DNA of 64,000 bases from Homarus americanus (GCF_018991925.1 NW_024725489.1:6014726-6078725); one strand, 5' to 3'; positions 32,800 to 45,977 are shown, numbered from the stretch's first letter. Numbers and translations: made by a program. Notes: generated by a model not told the origin, from the letters alone.

Positions 32800-33075
32800 G
32801 ATTTAAATGCTAGCAGGCACTTTAATAGGCTCCTGTCCAAAGAGAACCCCATTTCTAATAGTCTCCAGCTTAATAGTTCCTTGTCTCGAATAGGCTCCCT
32901 TTAATAGGCTCCAGTTTTAATAGGCCTCAGCTCCAAAAGACCCTAGTTATATGAGCCTCTAGTTCTCTCATAGGGTTCAATTTTAATATACAATTATAAT
33001 AGGCTCCAGTTCATATAAGCCTAGTTCGAATGGGGAGTTTTAATAGCCATCAGTTCAAATAGGTTCTAGACAAGT
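32800..33075. repeat. Degenerate TAATAGGCTCCAGTT repeats
   Basis: About a dozen diverged copies of a 15-17 bp unit with core TAATAGGC(T/C)CCAG. The same core builds the arrays at 34731-35215 and, inverted, 45355-45575. Confidence 0.8.
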
Positions 33076-33389
33076 GCTCACTTCTTCTGTAACAGGGGTT
33101 GTGGTTCTAACACTGTAGGTACATGCTTTAGTCGAGTAAATTAATTGTTTTGTGGGTAGTCTGACGATCATAAACCTTCTACCTGTACACTGATGAAGCC
33201 TTAACTAGATCAAGTTCATATCACCCTTGTAAACTATGCAAACATCAAATATCACGTTGACCGCAAATAGGTTTTAATTGATTGTATGGGAGGTTTTTGT
33301 GATTGTAGTAGGTTTGCGTTTTGTTCCATCAGACTGTTCTAGCAGATTACTTTTTTACTTTTTATTTTTTTATCCGATTTATTGTTAGC

Positions 33390-34560
33390 CGTTTAAGGAT
33401 CGGTCACGTCTTCTTTCCTTTATATTCTTCACCAAAAGGTCGGTTCCGCTAGCCCCAGGATCGGTCACGTCTCTGTCAATGCACAGGCATGCACCGGCTC
33501 CTGAATGTACCTGAACCTGCTCCAGTGTTGGTCAAGTCTTCTGAAAGAGCTCACACTCGGTGCCGTCACAACACTTTCTGGTAGATTGTTCCAAGAGCTT
33601 ACAACCCTTACCCGAAAGTTTGCTCACGGTTTTTGGACTTGCGGTTTCTTCAATCTTGAGCTGTGACCCTTTTGGGAGAGCGTTGCCAGGCTCAGTGTGA
33701 CACTCAACTGAGTAGCCCCTGGAGATGCTTATAAACCTCAACTAGGTCCCCTGCCTGTCTGTAGTATAAGCTTGTGTGTTCAGGCGCTCCGTTCTCGCAG
33801 GGTAGCTGAGATGTCAGTGCAGGCACCAGTTTGGTGGGTCTTCCTTGAAATATTTTTCTAAACAACTTTGACAGTCCCTTGCATATTCGGGGACCAGATG
33901 GGTGACAGTACTTGATGGGGGAAGCACTTACCCTGAAGATCGTCACGAGGGATGGATCGTCTAGATATCTGAACGACCTTTTCTTATAAGACCCAATAAT
34001 TTATTTGGTTTGATTTATTTTCTTTCACAATGGCCTGAGAACTTCAGCTTATTGTCAACATACACACCTAGGTCCTTTCTCACAATTGTAGTCTCAATTA
34101 GTATATTTTTTTCATCCCGTTGGGACATATGGTACGCCTCCTTTAAGTTGGTACGCCCTAGGTGAATTCTTCTTACACTTTCGTACATTGAATCTGCAGC
34201 CATTCTTCTGACCATTCTGAGCCCAGAGGTCCTTCTGTGGTTTTTCACAGGTCTGCTTGGTTTTAATTTCTGGAAATAACTTGGCGTCATCGGCAAACAT
34301 TTGTATGGAGGAGGTAATAATGTCAGGCATATCATTTATGAAACAAACAAACAAAATGAGGTTCAATTATACTGGCCTGCACCACTGTTACAGGTACAGA
34401 TACGATTTGTGCTATTAATCACCACACATTGCTTGCGGTCATGTGAAAGTCTTATCCACGCTGTATTTTCTCAGAATTCGCATACTTCCAGTTGATTTTT
34501 CAGCCTTGTGGATCGTCGAAAGCTTTTGGTAAAATCTAGGTAAATATTGTCGATATTACC
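33390..34560 (-). mobile_element. LINE retrotransposon remnant, multiply frameshifted
   Basis: Minus-strand pieces: YLDFTK...FDDPQG, LFVCFINDMPDIITSS, MFADDAKLFPEIKTK, HLGRTNLKEAYHMSQRDEK, DLGVYVDNKLKFSGHCE, YRQAGDLVEVYKHLQG, and the C-terminal RVVSSWNNLPESVVTAPSVS. FADD is the catalytic box; VVSSWNNLP is the usual C-terminus of CR1/L2-like LINEs. It differs in sequence from the element at 22.2-23.6 kb, so two families are present. No open frame spans it. Confidence 0.92.
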
Positions 34561-34631
34561 AATTCTGTTCTAGAATATGGGTCCAATTCAATACCTGAGA
34601 GTTGTGTCGGTAAGAGCGCCCGGCATAAAAC

Positions 34632-34730
34632 NNNNNNNNNNNNNNNNNNNNNNNNNNNNNNNNNNNNNNNNNNNNNNNNNNNNNNNNNNNNNNNNNNNNN
34701 NNNNNNNNNNNNNNNNNNNNNNNNNNNNNN
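34632..34730. other. Assembly gap (99 N)
   Basis: Run of N between the LINE remnant and a TAATAGG array; the true length is unknown. Confidence 1.
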
Positions 34731-35215
34731 TTTTAATAGAAAGTTCTAATAGAAAAAGCTAATAGGCTTCAGTATTAATAGACTCTAGATCTAATAGGCA
34801 GTCATAATAGGCTTAATAGTCCCCAGTCTTAATAGTCCCCAGTTATAATTTTCCTCAATCTTAATAGGCCATAGTCTTAATAGTCCCATCATAATAGACC
34901 GTAATCTTAATAGCCTCAAGTCCTAATAGGCCCCATTCCAAATAGGCCCATTCCTAATAGGCCCCATTCCTAATATGCCCCATTCCTAATAGGCCCCATT
35001 CCTAATAGGCCCCATTCCTAATAGGCCCCATCCCTAATAGTCCCCATTCCTAATAGGCCCCATTCCTAATAGGCCCCATTCCTAATAGTCCCATTCCTAA
35101 TAGGCCCCATTCCTAATAGTCCCATTCCTAATAGGCCCATTCCTAATAGGCCCCATTCCTAATAGTTCCCAGTTCTATTAGGCCCCAGTAATAGGCCACT
35201 GTAATAATGATATGC
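34731..35215. repeat. Minisatellite, 16-17 bp unit CCCCATTCCTAATAGGC
   Basis: Degenerate TAATAG(G)CTCCAG copies on the left become very uniform CCATTCCTAATAGGCC copies at 34930-35165. It abuts the assembly gap, which probably reflects this array. Confidence 0.95.
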
Positions 35216-35636
35216 ATTAATAAGCCCCAATCTTAATGGACCCCAATCATTAACTTTATTATAAATATTATTGCTTCTGTAACTCATTCTGTTTCTTGTT
35301 TGTATGTATCTTTATTATCATTATGCTAATTCTTCTTTCTCTTCTGCTGATTGTCTTTCGTGGGACGTTTTAATTATTTATCTTTTTTAGGTTTTATTTC
35401 TTTCTTTTCTTTAAATCTTTTCTCGTTTATTTGAACCTTAAGTAATTTATGATATTCCTTTATTCTTTTATTTTTGTTATTTTTTTATTTTTTTTTATTT
35501 ATTAATTTTTTGTTTCGTCTTTTGTTTTGCTTCATTTTATGTTACTCTTCTCTCTATCTCTTTTTATCTCATCCTTTTCTCTCCCGTGTCTTCTCTGTCA
35601 ACCACTTCTTCAAATTATTTCTTTTCTTTTTAATTT

Positions 35637-35681
<45 letters not shown>

Positions 35682-36188
35682 AAATTTACTACAGATTTTC
35701 ATATGATTTTGTTCTCATTATTTTTCTGTTGGACGATTCGAGTGAGTGCCAATATTATCTGGAGGTCGTAGGGAACTGCTGATGGGTGTGTTGTCTGTTT
35801 AGAATAATCTTTTAAAAATATTAATCTAGTGTACGGAAAGTAAATTATAGAGTCACTGTCTATCTTATGAAATGATGAAAGTATACATATATATAATTTT
35901 TTTTTTATTACAAAATTTATCAGTATTATCTATGTATAATATTTAAGCCAATAGAAATATATTAGGATAATTTATTCTTAAGAAACTAAAAGGTAATTAA
36001 AAAAAGACAAATTACAATAATTCACATATTTATTCTTTTTTCAGAACTAACAAATTGTGTATTTTCTTATATCTATAGTAAGAATAATTTTTTCTCATAA
36101 AAGGTCTTTATATGATAAACTTTTAAATCTCATCTTAGCACCATGCGATCGCCCCGTGACTAGCTCAACCTCGGACCACTCCCGAGGA
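35216..36188. other. Intergenic with (CT)n
   Basis: T-rich, with a CT tract at 35638-35682. No gene seen. Confidence 0.6.
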
Positions 36189-36191
36189 AAA

Positions 36192-36235
<44 letters not shown>
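36189..36235. repeat. (AAT)n microsatellite
   Basis: About 15 copies. Confidence 0.96.
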
Positions 36236-36238
<3 letters not shown>

Positions 36239-37622
36239 GTTCACTATATTAAAGGTGAATCTCCCTTAGAAACTCTTCAGAAAAAGACTCATTATTGCGT
36301 GAGACTGAGCATGTTGAGAGGAAGGAGTTGGAATCTTTATAAAGGCATCTATGAACCTGAATGGGAGTCGAACTCATGTCACTAGGTATGTAAACTATTC
36401 TATGAATCTTCTTAATTTCTGATACCTAATAACATATGAGTCCTTTCTCCTTTATACAAATGCAGTTGCTGTACTTGTTTCATGGTGTCTCGAGACGTAG
36501 GTTCGACTCCCGTTCATAATTTTACAGTTTTGTTCATAAATTCTCCGGTTACTATCAACAAGCTTCATGTATCTCTCTCTGTGACACTGTGACGGCAACT
36601 TATGGACTTGTACTGACCAACATGCCTCCTGCTTGTCTGCCTTGTATGCAAACACTGAACACTATTAAGGCTTTGCACACACACGAGACCTTGATATGAT
36701 AAAGCAAGTTACAAGAGTGAAAAGAACAGAATCTACACATAAAAAAATATCGTTTTAAAAATTTTGGTGAACTTAAAATACTGAAGTGACAGTTTACAAA
36801 ATACATTGTTTCGTATATAATTATCGAAGTCATTTACAAAACTTAACAGGATATAATTTACAGCGTACACAGTCTTCCCTTACAGGTGTGATTTACAAGA
36901 CTGTTTACAAAAATTTCTCTAAGTATATATTATAATTCGTTTACAGATTACGAAAGGAATGTATTTTTAAAGGATTCACAATGGTATATCTTGGTAGAAT
37001 TTAAAGTATAATATCAATCAACAGCGTTTAATGGTGAAATAGGAGGTTCCTTACTTTAAGCAGGTTCCCATTCACAATAAAGACTCAAACAGTAACAGGA
37101 AGATAAAATTTTCAATCATACCAGCTTTACAAAACATTAAATTACAGTGTGGAGGATCATAAGAACTTGTAATAGTCGTTCAGTGTTACAGGTTTTAGCA
37201 TTACAGAGAGGACATTAGGATGTAGTGTTGGGTCCTATATGGTCAGTTTCGAGTCAGTGTCAAGTCAGTTTAAAGTGATTTTTTCAGGTCAGTTTTGGAT
37301 CACCTTTGAGTCAGTTTTGCACTAATTTCAGGTCAGTCTCGGGTCAGTTTCAGGTAGACTAAGACATCAGAAGAACTAACACAGTAAACCCTCAGACCAC
37401 ACCAAACTGGACGGAATGTCTGGGATTTAGGAAAGTCGTTTACAAGGCATCAGAACATTTATGAAGTATTTGCATGGTTTCTACTCCACTGACATCGTGT
37501 TTATTTATTGGATACGTGATAGTTGTGCAGTCATCATGTCAGGATTCAAAGATAAGATTTTGATAAGCCCACAATTCCTTATTTTTGGTTCTTATTTTGT
37601 AGTAATTTCTAACCAGTCTTAA
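36236..37622. other. Intergenic; two inverted tRNA B-box-like motifs
   Basis: GGTTCGACTCCCGTTCAT at about 36500-36517 resembles a tRNA T-arm/B box. Its reverse complement, in the form ATGGGAGTCGAAC, is at 36361-36373. No cloverleaf can be folded around either, so a tRNA gene is not supported; tRNA-derived SINE remnants are possible. Repeats of GGTCAGTTTCGAGTCAGT type occur at 37238-37360. Confidence 0.4.
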
Positions 37623-37890
37623 GGAGAGGGAGAGAGGGGAGAGGGGAAAGGGGAGAGAGGGGAAAGGGGAGAGAGGGGAGAGGGGAAAGGATTAGGTTTA
37701 AATTCCTGGTCTATGTTTATTCCCAGGAAGCAAGAAGGACACAAGGCACAGCGAGATGTTTATGTTCTAATGAGCGGACGTCAGGTAGTTATGTCGAACA
37801 GTTCTCATCACTGACTGGAGGAGGAGGAGGAGGAGGAGGAGGAGGTAGAGGAGGAGGAGGAGGAGGTAGAGGAGGAGGACGAGGAGGTTA
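37623..37890. repeat. GA-rich repeats
   Basis: GGGGAGAGAGGGGAAAG-type repeats at 37623-37690 and (GGA)n with GTAGAGGA interruptions at 37818-37887. Confidence 0.9.
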
Positions 37891-39640
37891 TACTGGGGTC
37901 ATGTCATGGGGAAAGCCTTGACATCAGAGTCAAGGAAACAAATTAAGAGACTGCAGCATATTACGTTAACAAATAACACACAAAGGTAATTAATTGCACT
38001 CAGATAACCTTCGCTACATTTAGAGACAGAAAATCAGTTTTTGGGCAGGTGTTGTACACAGTGTTCCGGTCAACTTAAAGTATAAGTTTTGTAAGGTGTT
38101 TCATTTAACCACACCTGTTGAATGAGGTTAAAAGAGGCACATGTTATGTTCAAGATCTCCAGGTACAGGTGTTGACCAGAGGCACGAGGAGACACTGACT
38201 CAGGAAGGACAGGTCGAAAATTTCCCCCTTTAACCTCTGTATAACACCCATGATGACCTCTGCTGCTGGGGGTCAATCGTCATTATATCCTGAACTGACC
38301 TGACCTGACCTGACCACGTTATCTTATTTGGTGGACAAAAATCGTTCTGTATTTGAGATAGAATGTGAAGAAGAATGTAATTATAATATGATACAATGAT
38401 CATCCAAACTGACAGACTGCGAGAGACTGGTCCTTCAGCCATAGGGTATTGGATGATTAGGTAGCCAGGTCCTTACACTCATCCAGTCAAAGCAACTGGA
38501 TGACAATGTAACTCTCTTAAAGTCATCCAGCGGGCCTTTCCTAGTTTAAGAGTCGCTGGTTTGCGCCTGGGTCACCTCTAGTTGTGTAGGTGTTCCTAAC
38601 TTTATACAGTAGTTGGGAAAGTGAGGGCGGTCGAGTGCCGTGCCAGCTACACTGACTCTTAATGAACCGAGGCTTAGTGTGTGGTATATGGGACCCACTT
38701 TCACAGTCACTCAGTTAGCATGAGTAATAAGGTAGTCAGGCTCCTACAGTCACCCACCCAGTTAGTTCCAGAACTTGACTGTGCAGAGGATGATGCCGTA
38801 TACTTCAGTTACATAATGACAAGATAATCCACACATTAAACTGACAGATTTAAAAAAAGGCACTTTGTGTTTTCACGAATGACTGTTTTTTCAGGGATTT
38901 CCAACTTTTACTAGAAAAATACGTATTTTACACAGGTATAATGATAACCGGAATAACTACAATGAAAAAAAAAAGACTCATTAACTTGAGGATTGATGGA
39001 CCAATAAAGATTGAGGAATTGACTCCTTCTACTAGGAAGTCGAAGAGTCTTTCTGGGGGGATGAGGAAGGGACGATTGAAGCGTGAGTTCTAAAAGCCGT
39101 ATATAACAAGTTGGGTGTGTGGTTGAAGGTGTGTTGCAGCAGTGACTGAGACATCTCTCAACCGCACTCGACGGACAAACACCCACACTGACAGACTTGC
39201 ATAATACGGCCGTAAGTTTGTTGGTGACTACGGCGATGCACTTAGGCTACTTGTACTACAGTGGGCTACTTATAATAACATAATTCTAAATTTCATTATA
39301 AAGTCTCTCAGCATATGTGCAAAAAAGATGTATTTTATATATAATTTCTACTAAGAAAATATTTTCATAAGGAACATTTTTTTTCTCAACAATGGCAGGA
39401 CTATAGGCATGTTGCACTCTTTTACCCATACACAGAAGTCTGTCTAAGTTTGTACATGAGACAATGTAAAGAGGAAAGACAATGCGATAGTCCGTTGACC
39501 CCAGATCCAGGCATCACCGCTTGAAGACTTGGAGGTATATATTTTTTCCCACAGTTTATCCTTCACTCTTTATCTGTTCCGTTTTCTGTGGTAGTAGCAT
39601 CCAGAGATCACAACCATGGACCTTATTTCCTCACTCTTGT
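37891..39640. other. 3' flank of the PRDM gene
   Basis: Single-copy DNA. Minus-strand open frames at 38070-38442 and 38911-39186 have no recognisable domain; no gene is supported. Confidence 0.5.
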
Positions 39641-39646
39641 TTTATT
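39641..39646 (-). terminator. Polyadenylation signal of the PRDM gene
   Basis: AATAAA on the minus strand, about 345 nt after the stop codon. Confidence 0.35.
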
Positions 39647-39989
39647 TAGATAAATATTGTTAATATATTATAACATCCACGGAAAAGTTTTATCAGTAAT
39701 TATTATCACTTCCGTCTTTTTGGCGTCAATTTCTTCTGAAGTTAAGAGCGTCCATGATTACAGGTTACGGCTGTATTCAGAGACTGTTGAGGAACCCTCT
39801 GACGGAGGCTCTCACAGTCACCTTTTACTTCTCCCTGAAGAACAGAGCGTGTTAGAGGGGCTCTCACTCTGCTCACAGATGGGAGTGGAAGACAGCTGAT
39901 TCCCATACAGGTGTTAAACTCCCTGACAAACGGCTGCCGACACCTGGCCCGTATACAAGTGACATCACTGTGTGTGACAGGGAGAGACC

Positions 39990-41737
39990 TCACGCCGAGA
40001 TGACGGCCATGGGTTGTGACATCTTCTCAGCCGCGTCTACTTCCATGGGAGATATACTGGAGGAGGACTTAATGGTCACTTCGCAAGATATTTTTTCTCT
40101 CTCTTTCTCTCCTAATTCTTCTTCCTCTTCATCATCGTCGTCTTCTTCCACGTCGATGTACTCGTCTTCATCGTCATCGTCGTCGGCTACTTGTAAGTCG
40201 CCTCCTCTATTCTCCATGGGTTCACTAAGGTCGACGGGGTCTTTGCCTGCAGGAGGTGGAGGGGCGTCCTCGTCCCTGGGCCGTGACGTGTACCTCTTGG
40301 GGCTTCCGTCCAGGATAGTGGGTCCGTCTGACTCGTGTTTCTTCATATGTCGGTCGAGGTTGGTCTGCTGGCCGAAGGCCCGCTCACACAAGCGACACTT
40401 GTAAGGCTTCTCCTTGTTGTGAATATTCCGCACGTGACGCTGCAGGTTGGACGAGATGCTGAACGACCGCTCACAGAACTTACACTTGTAGGGCTGCTCA
40501 CCTGTGTGAGTCCGCAGGTGTCTCGTCAAGTTTGCTGATCGCGGGAACACTTTGCCGCAGAACTTGCACGAGTATCGTTCTCTGGGCTTCACCGTCATGC
40601 CAGGCAGTACAGACGATACACCGTGAACTTCAGAATGCGAAGACACGCCTTTTGGCATACGATCATTGATAACTTGATAGAGGGCCGGGTGGCCCTGTGG
40701 TCCCGGTGGGGGCCCTCTGTACCCCGGAACCAATTGCGGGGAACCTGCGGAGGGGCCCAGGTGGTAGGCGTTGTGAGGGATGCCTATCACTGGGTAGGGC
40801 GCTCGGACGGTCGAGGCAGGAGGTAGAGGTCGGCACTCACTGGAGTACACAGGGACAGGTTGATGAACCCTCTGGTGGAGTGGCTGAGGGTACACTATTG
40901 TCGGAGGGTTGCGCGAGGTGACCGGACTCGTCACTGGCACCAGCTGTATGGTGCCGGTCTTGACGGGATGATCACTTTCTACTGACGACGAAGGCAGGTC
41001 GTGCGTGTGTTGCGACCTGAACTCATGCATGGGAGAGACGTACTTGGGGGAAGGAATTCTGCGAGGCACGGAGGGTGGAGTGCGACGCTCTACGATATTC
41101 ATGTTTTCGTCCTCCACTGGCTGCCGCTTCTTGATTCTCAGGTCAAGCGGTTCATCACACTCAGAGAGGTCGAGAGGCCTTGATGCTGGAGACATGCGAG
41201 GCTCACGGTTATGGGTAGAGAGGTCAAAGGGCATGTCTGAGGCGGGCATTGGGGCATCGGAGGGCCAAGGCATCTGGTGGGTGTCGGGGAGGTCAGGGAC
41301 TGGGTAGGAGGTGCGAGCCTCTGGGCACACCGCCGCCTGCTTAGGTGAACTCAAGGACCCGTGGACACCCATTGGCCTGAAGGCGGGTGGGAAGGATCTC
41401 TGGGGTGGCCCTGACTCGTCGTAATGCATCAAGGACGGGTGGGGAGAACGGGACCTAGCCAGCCTAGGAGGTGACGGCTGGGTGAGGGCAGTAGCCAGGT
41501 GGTTCCTGGGTGCCACCCCGGGGTACCGAGGCGTCGGCACTGAAGGGCGGCTGCTGTAACCGATCGACATCTGCGACGGGTGGATAGCCGCCATCTGGTA
41601 GTGGGCGTAGCCGGGTGAGGGCGTGAAGGGGCGTGGGCCGGGGGGGCCCGGGCGGGAGGGTGAGGCAGCAGGCATGGCGCACACTGGGGCAGCCCGGGGC
41701 ACCAACATCAGGCGGGCAGGGGCGGGCACAGCGCTGC
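39990..41737 (-). CDS. PRDM3/PRDM16 (EVI1/hamlet) family zinc-finger regulator, terminal exon
   Basis: Nuclear transcription regulator; in other animals the family controls cell-fate choices (hamlet in fly neurons, EVI1/PRDM16 in vertebrates). The exon begins after a good acceptor (TTGTTGCAG, exon from 41737, one base of a split codon carried over) and ends at TGA 39992-39990, about 582 codons. Using numbers of the open frame (595 residues, first 14 intronic): Pro-rich 15-180; CtBP-binding motifs PFDLS (183-187), PLDLS (201-205) and PLDLR (210-214); three C2H2 fingers at 402-424, 430-453 and 459-481 with Cys404/407, His420/424; Cys432/435, His448/453; Cys461/464, His477/481. The block [17 protein letters not shown] and [19 protein letters not shown] is diagnostic of the second finger cluster of EVI1/PRDM16. 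A further PVDLS is at 514-518, and an acidic tail at 532-558. The PR domain and the first finger cluster are not in this exon. Confidence 0.95.
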
Positions 41738-43267
41738 CTGCAACAACACAAACATCAACATTAAAAAAAAAGTCCAACTTAAAGGCATTATCATTAACCA
41801 GTAATTTTACATTATATTAAATATCATTCCTTATCTAACAAACCATTTTAAACACAAAAGATAACACATTTTTGAACTTCTAAAACTGTTTAATAGATAA
41901 AGAGACTTTTATACAGGAGCGGCTATTGTCCAGGTTGAGGAAGTGTTCGAGTTAGCTGTCTTAAGTTACACGTGTATATTAACATGATAATAAGGAAGCT
42001 GTCTTGTGGATCATGTTTGTTTAAGTTGGTCTGACTGGTTTTCCTCCACAACCGTCACTCACGAGGAGATGCAGCAAGCTGTCCTCAGCTCCAACCACTG
42101 TGTTTATTCTACGTCCTGAGGCTGCCGCCACCAGTCTATATCCCCTGTTACCTGTCTACCTCTCCACGCGACAACCCACTTTTCACTAATCACACCTGTA
42201 AGTTAGCCCCCCCCCCCCCACACACACGGGGAACTACTGTTTGTCGCTGAAACGTCGCTAAACCAAATATTCAAGCCAATATCACCCTAAGTTTCTCTCA
42301 GTATAAGGTTCCTGTGGTTTATTATATATACAGTATATGAACTTTACAGCTTAGAGTAAATCCCACTGTCTCAATATATCGTAAAGTCTCGGTCAAATCA
42401 ATCATGTAGAGGTGTCATGTACCTGTTTGTATCAGTTTCATTAAAGGCATAGATTTACGTAGAACAGATCATCTAAATGCTCTGGTGTTACAAGATGCAC
42501 ATCTCTCTCATCTCCACACAAAGCAACAGGAAATATATTCAGGTCCTTATTGTCATGGGGGGGAATGCGTTTCGTCTTGAGCAACAGGATGAAGGACTAC
42601 TTGGAGGAGACGCAACTGTTGTCAATCTACTTGCTGGTAACAGATAATGATGTATAGATGTAGATGATAACGTCGTGTATAAACATCTATGAACATCTAC
42701 GACCGAGTAAAGTAAAATTAAGAAGCATTAGTTTGTCTCTGATCAATTCCTGGTATACTTTTCTCTGACCTCAATATTTTTTCTTCTTTTCATAAATCTT
42801 CCTTAATCGTGTATCTGTTCCTCTCACGGTTCGCCTTGACCTTTAATCAGTCCCTTATATGAGTCTCCATGGCAGAGGTATATTTATCCGTGGTGTAGGT
42901 CTCCGTAACATAAACACGGAGATAAACACGGAGATAAGGTTCAGGAGGAGGAGGAGGAGGAAGAGGAGAACTACCCTCTTTTTTATCTTTTTAATTTTCT
43001 TTATCCCTATGAGTTCTTCTCCTTTGCCGTTAACCTCTTGTAATGAATCCCACCAAGAAGTCCTATGGGTTACGTGCCTTAGTATCCTCCATAGGTTAGG
43101 TTAGGTTTGGTTAGGTTAGGTTACGTTACGTTTCGTTCACTACCACAGAATCCTCCATAACTGTCCGGTGACTTTCCATATTTCTTTACGATCACTGCTA
43201 CATCATCTCAAGAACTGCCTAATCATCTCTTAAATTCGCCTAAGCATATCAAGAAGTCTTAATCTTC
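41738..43267 (-). other. Presumed intron of the PRDM gene
   Basis: AT-rich, with a C run at 42206-42220, (GGA)n near 42945-42962 and TTAGG repeats at about 43094-43130. No exon recognised on the minus strand. Confidence 0.5.
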
Positions 43268-43415
43268 GCCACACTTATCTAAAGGACTGGCTAATCACCC
43301 CCACACTCAGGTAGAGGACTGGCTAATCACCCCCACACTCAGGTAGAGGACTGGCTAATCACCCCCACACTCAGGTAGAGGACTGGCTAATCACCCCCAC
43401 AATCACGTAGATAAT
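43268..43415. repeat. Minisatellite, about 42-bp unit
   Basis: Four copies of AGGACTGGCTAATCACCCCC followed by ACACTCAGGTAG; the last is diverged. Confidence 0.93.
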
Positions 43416-43589
43416 TGGCTGGTCGCTTCCAAACACATCTTGATGATTACCTGATCCTCACACCTGTCTTGTGGGCGTCTCATTCAGCCAGACTTTCATC
43501 TCCCGTCAACCTTGATACCCCAGATAAGGAGAGATGCCCTGGTGCAAGGTCATCATGGTGGTAAAGTCATCATGGTGGTAGAGTCATAC

Positions 43590-43645
43590 CTAAAACTTAA
43601 CCTAACCGAACCTAACCTAGCCTAACCTAACCTAACCTAACCTAT
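43590..43645. repeat. Interstitial CCTAA tract
   Basis: About nine pentamers with a few substitutions (CCGAA, CCTAG). Confidence 0.93.
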
Positions 43646-45354
43646 TAATACCCCCAACGACACGGGGCCCAGGTAAATATTGCCGCCATCCAGGTGAACT
43701 AGGAAGTGTTCATCCCTTAGAGTGTTAAGCCACAAAGATTTTTAAATGATTGATACATATATATACATAGACAGACAGACACACAGACAGATATTCAGTA
43801 AAGTGGTCATACATATTCATATTGTTTCAGCGTATACATAGACAGTGTATGTATACGAATGCTGGATTGATGTTTTGACGTATTTTATTTAATTAAGATA
43901 AACTATTCAAATCTATTTTATATACGATTGAAAACATTTATTTTAACTAATTCCTTATTTCAAGCGTTAGTTTAGTAAGACAAATTTTGATGACAATACA
44001 TTTCTCAAACAGTCTTAGATATATTAACTGAATGGAAACTCACGAAGACATTTTAAGAGTTTTGGTGATGTAGACTAGAGATTTAAAGTTCATTTAGACG
44101 ATAGAATTTAGCAACAAGAATCTATTTCTACCCCAAAAGTTGTTGTTGTTGAAATTGTTGTTGTTGAAATTGTTGTTGTTGTTGTAGTCATGATTAAGAC
44201 CATCAAATAGAAAAATCTCAAACCAGTAAACCAACTTCATTGTATACTTTATTTTTTCCCCCAGGAGTATTATTAAGGTAAACCCGAACGCGTGAACATT
44301 CTAACCAAGACGTCCTCAATCTTCTCAACCAACTCGGCCTATCACAACAATCAACGTGGGTGTCTCAATATATAGTTCAAAACAATGCAGGTCGGTTGTG
44401 CAACGTTACACAACATATTTAAGTAATCGGAACGAACAATAGAGCCCAAACATACTGGAGTTAAGGCAATATTAAAAGAAAACAAAAAAACATCTTTTAA
44501 ATAGGGTGAGAATGCTCTTGGAGTTACTATATGAGGTGTTGATTCTAATATAGTTATATACGTAGGATTGGATTCTCTTGTTATTAATGGTTGAAGGATT
44601 TGGTTCTTGGATAGACATGGTAAAGGGTTTTGTATTGTTTGATAGGTAGACGAGGGACTGGATTCTTCTACGTAAAGGATTCGATTTCTTACAAGTTGTT
44701 AAATAATCATAGCCTTTTAATTCTGTTGGAAGTAGTGGGGTATTATTAGGCTATGTAAACGATTGAATTCCTTATTGGGTTTCAAGAACTTATATTTTTA
44801 CTACCAGTTACATAAGGGATTATATTCTGCATTAGCTACGTGCGTGGTCGTGTTAATTCTTGCTTCAAAGTTTGGTTCAATTTTCCATCATAAACACTCA
44901 TTTCTTGTATTCTTTCTTAAACCTACAGCCAAACAAAGTATATAACGGAGACTACTATCAAAACCTCCATTATCAAGGTACATAAAACACGTCGTAGTTA
45001 CTATTTACGAAAATATCATGAGGTAGGTCAGATCAGGTTTTGATTCCTTCACTGCCCGCCATTTTGAAAGTAGCATCCACTGCGCAGACACTCCTGACGG
45101 TAGCCGCATATCTTAAGCTACCTGACGATAAACAAACTTGATATTTTCGTGTTGTTTTGATACTTATACGTGTAGTGACTTATTGAATGTAATTAAACAT
45201 GTTATTTACCTGTTTTATAAGTGGGAAAAATTACAATTGTATATAAACAGTTAATGAATGATAGAAAGATGTTTACAATTAAGTGGTCAATCAAGTGAGG
45301 TTATTATGACGTCAGACTAAGGCTAGGTATCTGAGGTTGGGCGTCCATTGGGCC
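43646..45354. other. Non-coding, no gene seen
   Basis: AT-rich. TTG-rich repeats at 44138-44186 and a TGACGTCA octamer at 45307-45314. Likely intronic if the PRDM gene extends to the right. Confidence 0.5.
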
Positions 45355-45575
45355 CCAGTCCTAATAGACCCCGTTATTATTTACCTACCAAACTTGACCA
45401 TTTGGATTAGGGAGTCTATTAGAATGGTGACCTATTAGAATGGTGAACTATTAGAATGGTGACCTATTAGAATGGCGAACTATTAGAATGATGACCTGAC
45501 CTATTAGAATGGTGACCTATTAGAATGGTGACCTATTAGAATGGTGACCTATTAGAATGGTGATCTATTAGAATT
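45355..45575. repeat. Minisatellite, 16-bp unit CCTATTAGAATGGTGA
   Basis: About ten copies. CTATTAG is the reverse complement of the CTAATAG core of the 32.8 and 34.7 kb arrays, and TCCTAATAGACCCC at its left edge is that unit itself. Confidence 0.93.
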
Positions 45576-45977
45576 AGGAATAAATGGGATTAAAGCTCAT
45601 ATAAACTAAGCAATGAAAGAAGGACTATTGAGAGAATGAAAGAAAAGGGAAATAACCATCTGAGTGAATGCAGCGATGAAAGAAGAAGAACCAGTGATGG
45701 ACATACTAAAATAAACAAATCTTCAATAAATAAAGATAATGAATGAACTAGTGAAAGAAGTGATAAGTAATATGAAAGAAATGATAACCTGAGACTTATA
45801 AAAGAAAAAAATAAATCCCTCCATTGAAGATGAATGAATAAATGAAAGAAAAGAAAATGTTAAGGAAAATGTATCATCTAGATGAAGTAGTGAAAGAAGT
45901 GTGAGTAAAAGTACTATGTTGTGAAAGAGGTGGGGGCGACTAGTGATGGAGGGGTGTTGCTTTCTAGTGAGGGGCAG
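45576..45977. other. Non-coding, A-rich, no gene seen
   Basis: GAAAGAA/ATGAATG-rich low-complexity DNA. Confidence 0.55.

Noticed and set aside
36361..36517. tRNA gene
   Set aside because: Only B-box-like GGTTCGACTCC is present; no acceptor stem, A box or anticodon arm can be paired.
40335..41307. Plus-strand open frames over the PRDM exon
   Set aside because: Shadows of the GC-rich zinc-finger exon on the other strand.
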